From Lutjanus erythropterus (lineage: Eukaryota; Chordata; Actinopteri; Lutjaniformes; Lutjanidae), in NCBI GenBank assembly GCA_020091685.1, contig CM034595.1, positions 16,364,025-16,428,024 on the forward strand: a stretch of 64,000 nt of DNA, given 5' to 3'. The translations under genes were made by a program, and so were the position numbers. The notes under the pieces were generated by a model. That model saw only the letters and a list, made by a program, of their open reading frames with translations, made no database searches and was not told the DNA's origin. Below, piece by piece: positions 31,700 through 43,339 of the stretch. How positions within the stretch are numbered: position 1 is the first letter of the stretch; each line of letters opens with the position of its first letter.

Positions 31700-33472
31700 G
31701 TGTGTAGTGTGCAAAGTAAACAGGGTATAGCGTTTATAGCACGACATGCATTCTGCTCAGGCCCTGTTTCTCCTCACACATCTGCCTGCCTGCATCAGTT
31801 GTCGTTTTACAACGGACAGTATTATCATGCGCCTGTTGTTTAAGACCCAGCTATTCTGTTTGGATCTCGACTCGCCTCTTGATAGCATCATATGCAAATG
31901 TAGAAAATAGAGAATAGCCTTATGTTGCCTTTTTCTAATGCCCTACCAACACTCACGCTCCCTCCTTTCCCTGCTTTTCTCTTTTCCTGCCTCTCTCCTA
32001 CTGTGTTCTGGGCTCTCTCTTTCTCTCTGCTACCATCTGTTCAGTTTGCCGGGCCTGGGTAGTTTTTACTGCTTAAAAGGGACTCTCCTAACCACCCATA
32101 TATGTCCATTTATTATTCTCCGTGGGCTGTTCTATTCTTGTCCCAGTACAGTAGCGGACGCTGACCAGTGCCTTGCTATGTTGAATAGGAGTGAAAAAGC
32201 TTCAGCGGGTCAGCGCATGCACGGAGAGGGGTGAGAGCGGCTCACCCTCGCTGCCAGTTTTGTAATAGAAAATATGTGGAGGAGGGAGAGAGAGAAAAAG
32301 AGGAGGATAGATGAGAAAAAGGGATGTGAAGGAGAGTAGAGTGAGATATATCAAAAAGAGAACAGATGGCGGCAGCAGAAAGAATTCAAAAGAAGAGGAG
32401 AGATCCAAAGGGAAATAAAGAGCGAAGCAGTGAAGGAGACAGAAGTTGGAGGCTGGGTCAGGGAATAATGGTGCTGCTGCATTTTTAATAGTTGGCCACT
32501 TTGTAGCGACCCTTGTCTAATGGATTCTCTGCCTCTTAAAAGCTCCTGTCAGAGCCCTCTACCTCAAACAGTTACACCACGGAAATTGCTGAGGGCTCCA
32601 ATAGTCCCCAATACTTCCTGAGAGAACGTCCAATGATCTAATATTGTCTGGCAGCAAACATGATTCCAGTTAGTACGCAGATGTTTTGGCAAATCATGTT
32701 TAGAGCTAATTTTACTTACAGGAAGCAGCCACTGAAATACTGAGGGCTTTAAAAAAAAAAAAGACTAGCACTGATATCACAACTCTGGAGATGAACAGCT
32801 CTGGCCATCAGTGTGCTGGCTTTTAGAACACCCTGCTAAGTGCCTGACAAAGACTTTATTGGACAGATGAAAAGGGGGAGACAAAGAGCACAACCCCTAG
32901 CTGTTAGCTATTTTAAGTGTGTGTGTGTCTGTGTCAGTGTGTGTATCTGTGTGTCTGTGTGTTTAATTCAGTGCAGAGGGTATGGCCTGTGGCCATGAAG
33001 CTGATCTAGTTTCTGTAGATAGGAGATTCTGTCCATGTTTTACAAATGCCAGTATCTCTACATTAGGTGGTCTGTGGCCTTCAACTAAATACAAATGTTT
33101 ATACAACTTGAATCCAATCATTTATAGAGCAGGTTGAAAGACAAATAAAAAGTGTGTACTTGATGCACTTGATGTTCGAGTTCATGGTTGGGCATCAGTT
33201 TTTGCAGTGTGCTTGTGGCTCAGCAGAAAACAGTAATTGTACACACTTACACTGTGTAGGGTTGTCTAATTTTTCTCTGATCAAGACGTTGCCAGTCATA
33301 GTCATTAACATTGTTTTGAATATGCTTGTGACTGCACTCACAACATCACATGTGCAAAAGATGTGATAATTTAAAAAGGCCAAAAATGAACAATGAAGAA
33401 TGGTAAAATAGTGTTGTGTGCTGTAATTATTATATCTGCCAAGCATAAGCCTGGAGGAGATCATACAATGGG

Positions 33473-33475
<3 letters not shown>
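31700..33475. other. Intron 1 sequence, no exon seen
   Basis: CT-rich (31,960-32,040) and GA-rich (32,275-32,440) tracts explain the ORFs in this stretch. No splice-flanked domain-encoding segment was recognised. Confidence 0.35.
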
Positions 33476-33554
<79 letters not shown>

Positions 33555-33562
33555 GTGCGTGT
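33476..33562. repeat. Long (GT)n microsatellite, about 87 bp
   Basis: This is the longest dinucleotide run in the window, nearly pure for more than 70 bp and ending in GC-interrupted units. Long alternating purine-pyrimidine tracts like this can adopt Z-DNA. The overlapping Val-Cys and His-Thr ORFs are artefacts. Confidence 0.95.
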
Positions 33563-36500
33563 AAACAGGGCTGGAGCTTGTCTGCAATTAATCTCACATA
33601 CTAATGGACCCATTAGTCTAAAATCTTTTGTGCAGGTTTTTGAATGTATCCCCAAGAACCACTCCTGATTGTGGGAATTCACAATTTTTAGAAAAACTCA
33701 TATAAATCTATATATAAGCTTTATCAGCGTCTGACTCCATACTCCATCTGGTAGGGGCCACAAATAATCAGCAACTGCTAGGCTAAAACAAGGCTGAGCT
33801 GCTGGCAATGAACTAGTTACATGTAATTAAATTGCAAAAAAAATGTTATTGTAATTTCTTACAGTTACTGTGGAAAAAATATGTAATGAAGTGACAATTA
33901 GTAGGCAAAGTTTTGGTGATTACAAAGGGGCAACATTTTTTTGGTAAGAAGCTTATATTTAGAATATGATATTCATTAAAAAATACATTTCTGTTACAAT
34001 ACCATAACACTAGTCTGTGCATCTTAAAGGAAACTGAGGTTGTACCATATAAAAACTCTGTTAAAGACTTTATGAACCTACTCTATAGTATATAAAACAC
34101 TTTATTCAAAACATTGCAGTAGGAGCTTCACTATCTGTTGTATTGTAGAGATCTACACTCTACTAAGTGCACTCTTCTAGTCGAGAATGTATTTTCTAAA
34201 ATTATATATCCAGGTTTCAGTGCAGAGGCATAGTTCACTTGAAGTTAACTCATCTCCAGCTTTGTGCAGAGTATACAGTTCTTCATCCAACGTTTCGCTC
34301 AAATGTAGAAATGTTCCTCTACTTCAGCATATATTAGATGCACGATTTTGTGTTCTTACCGTGTTTTGGGGGGATTGGCTTGCAAAATGCTGCAGAATAA
34401 CAAAAAAAAATCTGTGTAGGTTGGTGAAAAAAGATATGTTATGTTATGTGTTGGGATTCTAGTCTAGGTTTGTTTATGTAATCTTAGGGACTGTTCCTAG
34501 CTTAAGGATCATTAGCTGATCTGTTGACCCATGATGCCCCTGTGTCAACCTGTTTACGCTGAACCGGGGAACGAGACATGAGTCAAGCCATGCAGCACAC
34601 ATCCAGATGTTGTCTGGATGTGTTACACCTACACCTACATGCTGTCACAGATATTATTATGAATTTCATGATCTCCTCATTAAACATAAATTGATCCAGT
34701 ACAGTCAGGATACCTGTTTTATGTCTTGATGAATAAAATGTTTTTCATCAAATATTTTTCATGAAAGCCTGACATATTATACTACACATCTAGTTAGAAC
34801 TATTAGTCATCTCTAATGATTTTAGCATTTAATTAGGCCATTTCTTTTGCACATTCATTCATTTTCTAGTACTTATTCTGTTCAGGTTTGTCTTTACACA
34901 ACAAATGAAAATAACTGACCATTACTTATGATATGATAATATATATATGATATGATAACATATTTTGTGTTCACAGACTGGACATACTCATTACAATTCA
35001 TTCATACAACTGAAAATATTCATCTCTAACACATGACCATTATTCGCATGCATTCTGTGCATTAAATGCATGATGTCATTATTATGGGCTACGTGGGGAT
35101 TTACTCGCTGCATTTCTTATTCTCATTTTGTGCGAGGTGGTGGGGTGTGGGGGTTTTGTGCGTTGGTGGGCGAGTGATCCCTCCACCAGGGACCAGAGAG
35201 ATAATTGAAAGAATGGCCTAAGGGATTTTCCCCCATATGTTGTTCCTCATCCTAGTTAGATGTTGCTTCCTCCTATCATTCTCTCCCCTGTCTCTTGCTG
35301 TCTCAGTCTCGCGCCTCTCCTTGTATCTCTTACTGTGCCTATTCTTTTCTATCTCTATTCTCAGGGCAGTGCAGGTGAAAAATGTTAAAGGAAAATTCCT
35401 CCCCCGAATACCTTTGAATACCACAGTTACTGTGAATAGGTCTATGACCTTAAACACATTCCAGTAATTTTGTCATTTACCATCTCTCTCTTTAGCTACT
35501 TCAGTGTCTTTACATTTCACAGAACACCTTTTAACATCCTCCAAAGAACTGAGTCCCGCCATTTGTGAAGAGTGGTGAGACTAATAAGGGTAGTGATAGC
35601 TGTAGTTAATGGAGTCTGTCTTTTCTGGCAGAAAATGTGAAAAAAGACTCCACTGATTATCTTTTGCTACGTTTCCTGGAAGAAAGTCTTAACCAGTTTC
35701 TTTGTAGCTGTCATCACTCGTGGACTTGGCATGAGGCTGTAACATTTTTCTCTGACAGCCGATAGGCCACACCTGGTCTCAGTAAACACAAGTTAGGTGT
35801 AGTAACAGTACCATGAATGTTATATACATTTCATTTCACACAATCATTATACACAGTACATACAATAGCAATAATTGCAATAGAAGCAACTGTATAGGTT
35901 GAGGTGTGTTCCACAAACAAAAACCAAGCAAAATCAAGTAAATTAAATTAAATTAAAATCAATAGAATAATTCAATGTTGAATCGGGTGTGGACATGGAC
36001 CAGAGAACATGAAGGGAAAAGTGTAATTGTAAACAAAAATAAAATGAACAACATGGCCTGATCATGTATGATACATCTACTTAGTGTGGAGGTGGTTCTA
36101 TCAGTGGGTGAAATCTGATGCTGAACTATACTGCAAGTCAAAATCTACGCCGTTGGTATCAACGGCGGGATTCCCATTACCCGTTTGCGGCAACTATAAA
36201 TCCAGATTGAGCCCTTAGAGTTAGATTTTCTTGGTGAAATAAAGTCACAGAGCTCATCATTACAGCATTTTATTTTACACAAAGTTCCTTTCCCAACACT
36301 TATGGTAAACCGTAAAGCCCACAAAATAAAGTTTTGGTATTTACAGGGATTTCTCACCAAAGTCTTGTCTGGGCCAAATAAAATGGGGGATACTAGAGTT
36401 TTTTAGGCATGTGTGGTTCTGCATCTGTGTGAATGAATGCATTTGTGTATGCTGAAGACTGTATCTGTAACCAGAAGACTAAATGTGCAGAATGTTTAAC

Positions 36501-37330
36501 AGATACTGTAGTTTGATCAGAAAAGCAAGCCTCCATCCCCCAGGATTCCAAAGAGGCTTCAAATGCAGAACACACTACATTCCCATACCTTTAACCACCC
36601 AAGCAACTGGATAAAACCATCTCCAAAATGGCTCCATATGTAGAATTCTCCTTAAATGCCAGTGCATACAGTGATAATTTCAGCTCAGCACTAAAAAAAG
36701 ACCCTCATATTTCCAGTGGAACCACTTGGAAAAGGGCAAACTGGTAAGATTATGTGCCAGAAAACAGATGATCCATATTCTGCGTTCTTGGCATTGTGGA
36801 TTTTCCACCTCACAGAAGTGTATTTCTAAAAATCATTGTTGTGTTCTATCTATTTTTATTATTTTATTTATTAAAATGCTGCAAGGGAAATCAGTTTCTC
36901 AAGAAAAAAAAAGATACATTCCTGAGAAGTAAAAAACCTGAGGAAAATAATCAACCCCAGCACACAGTGTGCCTTCTCCTTGATACTCCGCTGTCTCTTA
37001 CTGGCTGCTAACCACCGATAGTGTTCAAATCCACGTCAGTTACGAGCACACAGGACACATTTTTTGTATCAAGCAGCACCAGTAGGACAGCTCCAAGTGT
37101 GAACAAACTCTGGAGCTCGACCTCAGTAGTCCTTCTTTCTCAGCCTGATAGGAATACATAAAGAAAACACAGTTAAACTCTATAAAACTGCCACAGTGTT
37201 TGCCCTTACAGACAGTTTTAGCTGGGTTACAGACACACTCTTGTCCCTGAGCCAGAGGTGGCTGGCCGGGCCAAACATCTCCTATTCCCTGCTAATGAAA
37301 TCCTGAATAAAACCCTCCCTGCTCGGCTTG
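33563..37330. other. Intron 1 sequence, no exon seen
   Basis: This stretch is AT-rich. About 33,808-33,940 ('gaactagttacatgtaatta', 'ttattgtaatttcttacagt') resembles the GTAACTAGTTAC fish repeat. Two perfect small inverted repeats lie at 34,597-34,623 and 36,148-36,167. ORFs at 35,218-35,467, 36,145-36,360 and 36,726-37,011 show no domain. Confidence 0.35.
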
Positions 37331-37450
37331 ATCCCTCACACACACACGATTGCACAAGTACAAACACACAAACACAGACACCCACTCTCCAGGGTTCTGG
37401 TATACACGCATACACACACACACACATACGCACAAACACACACTCACAGA
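37331..37450. repeat. CA-rich interrupted microsatellite block
   Basis: There are short CA runs interrupted by ATACGC, TTGC and AAACAC units. It produces the HTHTH ORFs on plus and VCVCVC ORFs on minus. Confidence 0.75.
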
Positions 37451-37558
37451 ACCCCTGCAGTCCCAGCCGGGGATTATCCTAGGAAAACACTCCTTTTGTT
37501 GGGCCCCAGTCAAATTACTTTTCAGAGCTCTCATGCTTTTATCAAAGCTGTCTACGTA

Positions 37559-37603
37559 ACTGTGTGTATGTGCGTGTGTGTGTGTGTTTGTGTGTGTGTG
37601 TGG
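37559..37603. repeat. TG-rich microsatellite
   Basis: Interrupted (TG)n. Together with the CA block 110 bp upstream it could pair in a transcript. Confidence 0.85.
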
Positions 37604-38147
37604 GCATGCATGTCGAGGCAGTCCAAACATAGGCTGTTGCTGATTGCAGGGAGCACATCCAAAGTGAATGGTCACTAATGACACTTGAAAGTAAGCAGTT
37701 TATATTGCCCTCAGTTTGTGTGTGTATGTGTGTGAGAAAGTGATGGCGTGTATGTGTCAACTCATATGCCAGTGATTTTCTAAGGATCATATAACACCAA
37801 ATCACCATGTTGTGTCTGTTGGCAGGCTGGTCTGGTGATTGTGACATTTCAACTTGACATCTATGAATAAAAACACCGATACTTCTAAACAAGAACACGG
37901 ATGAAGTTGCCCTCCCCGTAGGCTTCATGGACACCTCCCCCTCTGTGAGGAAATCTTTGGGAAGTTCTGCATGACAATTTCAAGGCTGTCCTTACTAGTA
38001 GAACAACAAAGTTGGTTTTTCAAATTCATAAAATAACCTCATAATAAATGTTTTCTTCTTTGGGCGGATCGCCCACTGACATAGTATGTGGTTACCAGGG
38101 ATTATGGTTCAAATGTTGCTCTCTTCAAACCAACCAAAGCCCATAAG

Positions 38148-38345
38148 CGAAATCAGTAATTTTACCCTGCAGAACATGTGGGTTTCTGGTCTACTGCTGC
38201 CTTGATCTGTTAGCTGGGTTGTATTATTGTGTCACTTTGGTAAATATGAACTAACCTTTTAAAACACAGAAGTCACACAAAAACAAGCTAACGGAGTAAG
38301 GCAGCAGCAGACCAGCAGCAAGGTAAAATCACTGATTTTGCCTTG
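38148..38345. repeat. Imperfect inverted repeat (foldback), about 60-bp arms
   Basis: The left arm (38,148-38,215) has 'gaaatcagtaattttaccct', 'tggtctactgctgcctt' and 'ctgttagc'. The right arm (38,288-38,345), reverse-complemented, reads 'aaaatcagtgattttacctt', 'tggtctgctgctgcctta' and 'ccgttagc'. The arms match with a few substitutions and one roughly 10-bp length difference. Flanking sequence looks like an interspersed element whose name I cannot give. Confidence 0.75.
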
Positions 38346-39756
38346 AAGAACATGGGAGTTGCCTACAGAATTTGGTTCATTTTGAGCAAGTGATATTTGT
38401 CTCATACTCATGGTTTCCTGTCAGAAAAGGCAGTGAATAAAACTGTGAAAATATTCTAAAAATAGTCTGCACTTAATCTGATATTGTTTTTTACTTGGAA
38501 CTTTTTTTAAAGTGGCTAAAATACCTTTTTGTCGCTTAGTCAGCGATACATATCTTAGGTTCTGTGCTGGTGCGCCTCTCTGCTTCTCCTAACTGGGGAC
38601 TTGACAGCCACCATCTACTATGCTACACTGACTATCTATAGGTACCTCACACAGACCCACTTCAAATAATCTGGACATATCCCTTTAATCAAGTTGTTTT
38701 AGCAGCCTGAACATATCAAAACTAAACCACAGGGCTGGCAGATCAAGAAAATGCTCATACATGCCATTTTTTGGAACAGTAGATTGTCTGACCTTTTTTG
38801 TTCTTTAGGTATGAGGACTTGCTGACTGAATCAGTACATTGAGTTCAGAGAGACCTCCATAATGACTGCCAATGTATAGTCATACTTTTGCTCAGTGGAT
38901 AATTATTTTCTGGGGTACCAACTTTCAGCCTGGGCAGTGGCCAACTCTGGTTGACTGGGCACAGATTGTTAAGCTACATTCAGCTTCTATTCATTCACAC
39001 TACCGGCTCTCCTCAGAGACTACCAGTCTTTTTCAAAGTCGTGTGAGAGTGTGTGTTGTGTGTAAGTATGTTTCGGTGTGTGACTGCCCGCGTGTGTTCG
39101 CGCGTGTGTGAGAGATGTGGGTTTGTGCTTGTGTCGGAGACACAGAGAGATGAGGCGAGAGTGCCAAAGTGAGAGATAAACAGAGACTAACAACGAAGGA
39201 GGAGAAGTAAAAGCGTGTGCATGTGCGCATGTGTACGTGTGTGTGTCAAGGGTGCAAACTAGCTTTGTAGCTCTCAGTGAAGTGTTGATTTAAGTGGAAG
39301 TGGAGGGAGGAGATGGGATAAAAGGCCTGACTAGATTAGGCTGGCACACACTACTGAGGCGTGCTGTACTGCCTGGCCTTTCAGCGCACTCTGTACTGAG
39401 CGTGTGTGTGTGAGAGACTTGTACTTGTGTGACAGCGCTGAGGACGCTCGAATGGGGTTTGCGTGTGTGTGTGTGCAACTGTTGGATGCGGTTACTCTGC
39501 TGCTGATATTGGTGCAGCTGTACAATAAAGCAGCAGATTAGCAGAGCTACCGCAGCCACTATAACAGCACTGTGAACACTAATAACTGTTCTGACATCTC
39601 AGCAATATTCTGTGCTGGACATCGTGTCTGTTACCACGGTGAAGTGCCACTGTGGAGGCGAGCTATGGAGGATTCACAGTGTCATCCACAGTTCTGTATG
39701 TACCTAATGTATGTCCCAGCTTCTTTATCATTGTGAAGGATATGGGAAATACTGTA

Positions 39757-40743
39757 CACTCTTAAAAGTAAAGGTGTTGGGTGCTCCCATAGCGCGGTTG
39801 GTGGAGTGTTCGTCCCGTGTCCTGGGGCTGTTGGTCCACTGCAGTGGTCGCTGGTTCGATTCCCGCCTGTGGCCCGTTTGCTGCATGTCGTTCCCCCTCT
39901 CGCTGTCCCCTTTCCTGTCATATCTTCAGCTGTCCCTATCCAAAATAAAGGCAAAAAAAGCCCAAAAAATAATCTTAAAAAAAAAAAGTAAAGGTGTCAA
40001 CTAGAACCATAAAGGTTCTTCATCTTGTCCACAGAGGAGAATCCTCTTTGGTTCCTGATAGAACCTTTTCTAAAGGTTCCACTTACAATCCTTTCAGGGT
40101 CCTACCAAATAAGCTCTGGTTCTTGAAACAGTTCTGTTCTAGATCTTTGGAACCTTGTTGTTGTCTAGCAAACCAGCTCCTGTTTCCGCCAGTTTTGAGT
40201 GGAACCATTGTAATCAAGGATCATCAGCGACAGAGGGCGTTACACAATGCACAGTGACCTGTAGAATATGACACGCCCACTTTGATTCCCAAGAAAAACC
40301 TGCTATTTTTTTGTTCCAGCTCGGAACCCACTTGTAGGGTCCTGAATTAATTTATTTTTTTCATGGAAATGGTCAGAATGGTTAAAAATCAGATGTGTAA
40401 AGTGGAACGAGGCTGATTCCATATTGGTTGAAAAGGCCTGTCTGAGGGTTCCATCAAGAGCATTTCCACCTTTCTAAGGGTGCTAACAAGAACTAACCCA
40501 GGGTCTACATTCCAAGGGTTTTATCTAGAACCCAGCCAGGGAGGTTCTACCAAGAACGCTTTCACATTATGGTACAAAAAACCTTTGATAAACTCTTGAT
40601 AAAAGAGAATTTCAGCAATCCTTAAAGAGCTCTTTCTTCCAGTAGGTGTTCTATGAATGAAAAGGGTTCTTAATGGCAAATGGTTCTGGGTAGAACCTCA
40701 GCCCTTTCGAAAGAACCCTTTTGGAACTCTTATTTCTAAGAGC
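39757..40743. mobile_element. GGTTCT-rich TIR element, copy 1, interrupted by a SINE
   Basis: The left end is 'cactcttaaaagtaaaggtg', the right end 'aactcttatttctaagagcg'. Right end reverse-complemented gives 'cgctcttagaaataagagtt', so the termini are inverted repeats of about 17 bp. Both ends abut TA (39,755-39,756 and 40,744-40,745), suggesting a TA target site as in Tc1/mariner-type MITEs. Inside are many AGAACC/GGTTCT motifs at irregular spacing ('gaaccataaaggttcttc', 'tggttctgggtagaacctca'). Removing the inserted SINE leaves about 770 bp. No transposase ORF is present. A diverged copy lies at 42,196-43,127. Confidence 0.75.
39778..39983 (+). mobile_element. tRNA-derived SINE with perfect 14-bp target-site duplication
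   Basis: The head is 'tgggtgctcccatagcgcgg', containing an A-box-like TAGCGCGGTTGGTGG at 39,790-39,804. A B box GGTTCGATTCC lies at 39,853-39,863. Next come a body of 'ctgcatgtcgttccccctct', 'cctttcctgtcatatcttca' and 'aataaaggcaaaaaaagccc', and an A-rich tail. The 14-bp AAAAGTAAAGGTGT flanks it on both sides (39,764-39,777 and 39,984-39,997). The target lies within the left terminal repeat of the GGTTCT-rich element, so this SINE arrived later. A tRNA gene is excluded by the long 3' body and imperfect cloverleaf. Confidence 0.88.
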
Positions 40744-40745
40744 GT

Positions 40746-42195
40746 AGATTCAACATCACCACTCTCTTTTTTCATCTTTATTTCTTTTAATATAATTATA
40801 ACCTTACAGTTTCTGTCAGTAGAAGGCTGAATTGCTGCATATTCAAGCTCTGCCACCCAGACACCCAACTGTTTAAAGTCAAATGCAGTCTCCAACAATA
40901 ATAGTTCATTGGCTAAGTCTCTTCCAGAACTGTCTGTCCACGTTAGTCTCTCTGTGTGTAGGAGACTGACAGTCAAGGGTAAAAATAACATTTAAAGTGG
41001 TTTTAAATGCTTGAGGTGTGCTTGATTTAACTTGAACAGACAACATAACAGCTTCAAAAGTGGTAACGCTGCTTGTAAAATTTGACAAGTCGTCCGCCCT
41101 CACGCTTTCCCAAATATTGAATATGTATTCCGTTGCTCTTTAGCCAAGGTTTAAAGAGCAGCAGAAGCCAAAGTGTTTGTGCAGTAACGTTGAACCGTCA
41201 TTTGGGCCTTTATTGTTAACAAAACGGGGCTTAAAAGACAGTTGAATGAGTAGGAGTCCACAGGCTGTCTCATTTTGGCAACAGCAAAGCAATGCTGCTT
41301 AATAGTTTATACTGTAATAATTCATTTCTTTTTGCCTCTGTCTGCTCAGTGCTGCTCAAACTGCACCACCATGCTGTCATTTGTGCTGAAGCATCGAGTG
41401 AGACAGAGACATTAGTCTGCTACATGTACTACAGCGGCAATCTGCATATTTCATTGATTTAACTTCCTGTATGAATAATTAATACCCTTGGAGGCAGCAT
41501 CTCCATGTACATGTATGTTTGCATCCTTGTATGCTATGCCTAGCTGTCTAGCCATGTATAGCTGATGCATGCATTTACAGGCTTAGTTAGTATGTGTGTC
41601 TGCATTTGTGTTTTGCCATGTTGAAGTTCATTAAAACACACTTTGTAAATTAAGGAGATGTTGGTTATGCACTATGTACTAGAGGGTAGAAGTACTACAC
41701 TGCATTAAGAGGACTCTTTCTTTAAAAGGCTTGACATTGTTGTTGAAGTCTGCATATTTGTGTCCGTGGGTGTTTCTGAGGGTTCCTGCTGTCACTCATG
41801 CTGTTTTTGGGTTGACCTATGACTCAGGGTGACTGACTCATTCCAACACTATTGAAGTTGGCTGAGCTGCACCGGATTTCCCCGACTGTCCTAATACTTA
41901 AACCAGTTTTCTGAAATCATGTAATCTTTTCCTGTTAATCTCAATCTATAATGCTGTCTTCATCTCTATTTCCTGTTGTTTTTTAGTCATCTCCCTTCTC
42001 CCAACTATTTATTCTGGTCAGAATATGCGTAACAAATACATCCCTTAAGTTATTTTAGGGAAATTCTCAGACAGTGTGTTATAATTAAAATGTAAACAAG
42101 TGCTCCATTGCTCAAAATCATCCCTAATGCCTGAAACTAATTTGATTCACTAAACAATGGCACTGGCACCAGTCAGATTTCATTTTCCCTGTGCA
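40746..42195. other. Intron 1 sequence between two TIR elements
   Basis: No exon was recognised. Segment 41,370-41,500 ('gcggcaatctgcatatttca', 'gaataattaatacccttgga') is repeat-free and ATTA-rich and might be conserved. The remainder is unremarkable. Confidence 0.35.
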
Positions 42196-43127
42196 TGCTT
42201 AGAAATAAAGGTGCTTACTAGAACCATAAAGCCTTTTTCGACTTGTTCCCATAAAGTGAACCCCTTTGATTCATGGCAGAATCTTTTATAAAGGTTCTAT
42301 TTGGAACCCTTTCACAGGCCTTTTCCACAAACATGAAACCAGGCCCGTTCTGGTGAAAGCACCTAATTCTGGACTATTCTGAGCAAATCCACCAAAAATG
42401 AACCAGTTCAGAACTTGAAAGTTGGTTCCCAGATGTAACCAAAAAATAGCAGGTTTTACTTGGGAACCAAAATTGACGTGTCATATCCTACAGGTTGTTG
42501 CGCATTGTGCACCGGCTTCTGTTGATGACATCATTAATTACAGTAGTTCCACTAAAATTTGGTGTAAATGGGGGCTGGCACCAACAGATAACACCAAGGT
42601 TCCAAGGATTTTGAACAGAACCAGTTTAAGAACCAGAGCTCACTTGGTGGGAAAGGTTCTATCTGTGAATGGTTGCCCAAAAATCCCAATGAGAGGTTCT
42701 ACACAGAACCCTTCTATGGTGAAACGGTTCTACCCAGAACCCTCTCTGGGGGTTGTATCTAGAATCTGTCTATTTTCTAATGCTAAAAACTACTGAGAAA
42801 CTTTTTATATTCCTATTCCAAAGGTTTCAGCTACAACCCACCCAGGACTGTCTATCAAGAACCCTTTATATTTCAAGGGTTCATCTAGAACTCACTCAGA
42901 GTTCTATCAAGAACCCTTTGATAATATGGTACCTCCTACCCTTGATGAATCCTTGAGGTCAAAGTTCAAGGTCAGAGTTCTTTGGATGAAAAAGATTCAT
43001 AATGGAACTCCTAGTCTTACAAAGACAAACTTTTCTTAAAAAAAGGATTCTCCACAAGCAGATGGTTCTGGGTAGAACTTCAGCCCTTCAGAAGGAACCC
43101 TTTTGGAACCCTTATTTGTAAGAGAGT
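42196..43127. mobile_element. GGTTCT-rich TIR element, copy 2
   Basis: It starts 'atgcttagaaataaaggtgc' and ends 'ggaacccttatttgtaagag', an inverted-terminal pair as in copy 1. Internal landmarks shared with copy 1 in the same order include 'actagaaccataaag', 'acttgttcccataaagtg'/'tcttgtccacagaggag', 'aaggttcta', 'atctagaac' and 'tggttctgggtagaact'. The internal AGAACC repeats are somewhat expanded (about 930 bp against 770 bp). The 124-codon ORF inside is a by-product of the repeat. Confidence 0.7.
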
Positions 43128-43339
43128 GGATAAGCAGCAGATACATGCAGTTACATAATAGATTAATAAGGCCTGATGTATGGACAGTGCCACTGTTATA
43201 GTTTTCTTGTAATCCTCTCACTACTGGTTCATGTGTTCTACCAAAACCATCAGTTTAGAGAAGTAAGATGCTTGAACACTGTTTTTCATACATGCATACA
43301 TGATGCATACATACATGCAGGTGGAAAAAAGAAAAGTAT

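Noticed and set aside
33195..33682. ORFs of 70-130 codons on both strands around 33.4-33.6 kb
   Set aside because: They are open only because (GT)n translates as Val-Cys and (CA)n as His-Thr without stops.
39778..39870. tRNA gene on the plus strand
   Set aside because: Perfect flanking 14-bp direct repeats and a 3' body identify it as a SINE.
42422..42796. 124-codon plus-strand ORF
   Set aside because: It lies wholly inside the GGTTCT-rich inverted-repeat element and reflects the repeated AGAACC words.
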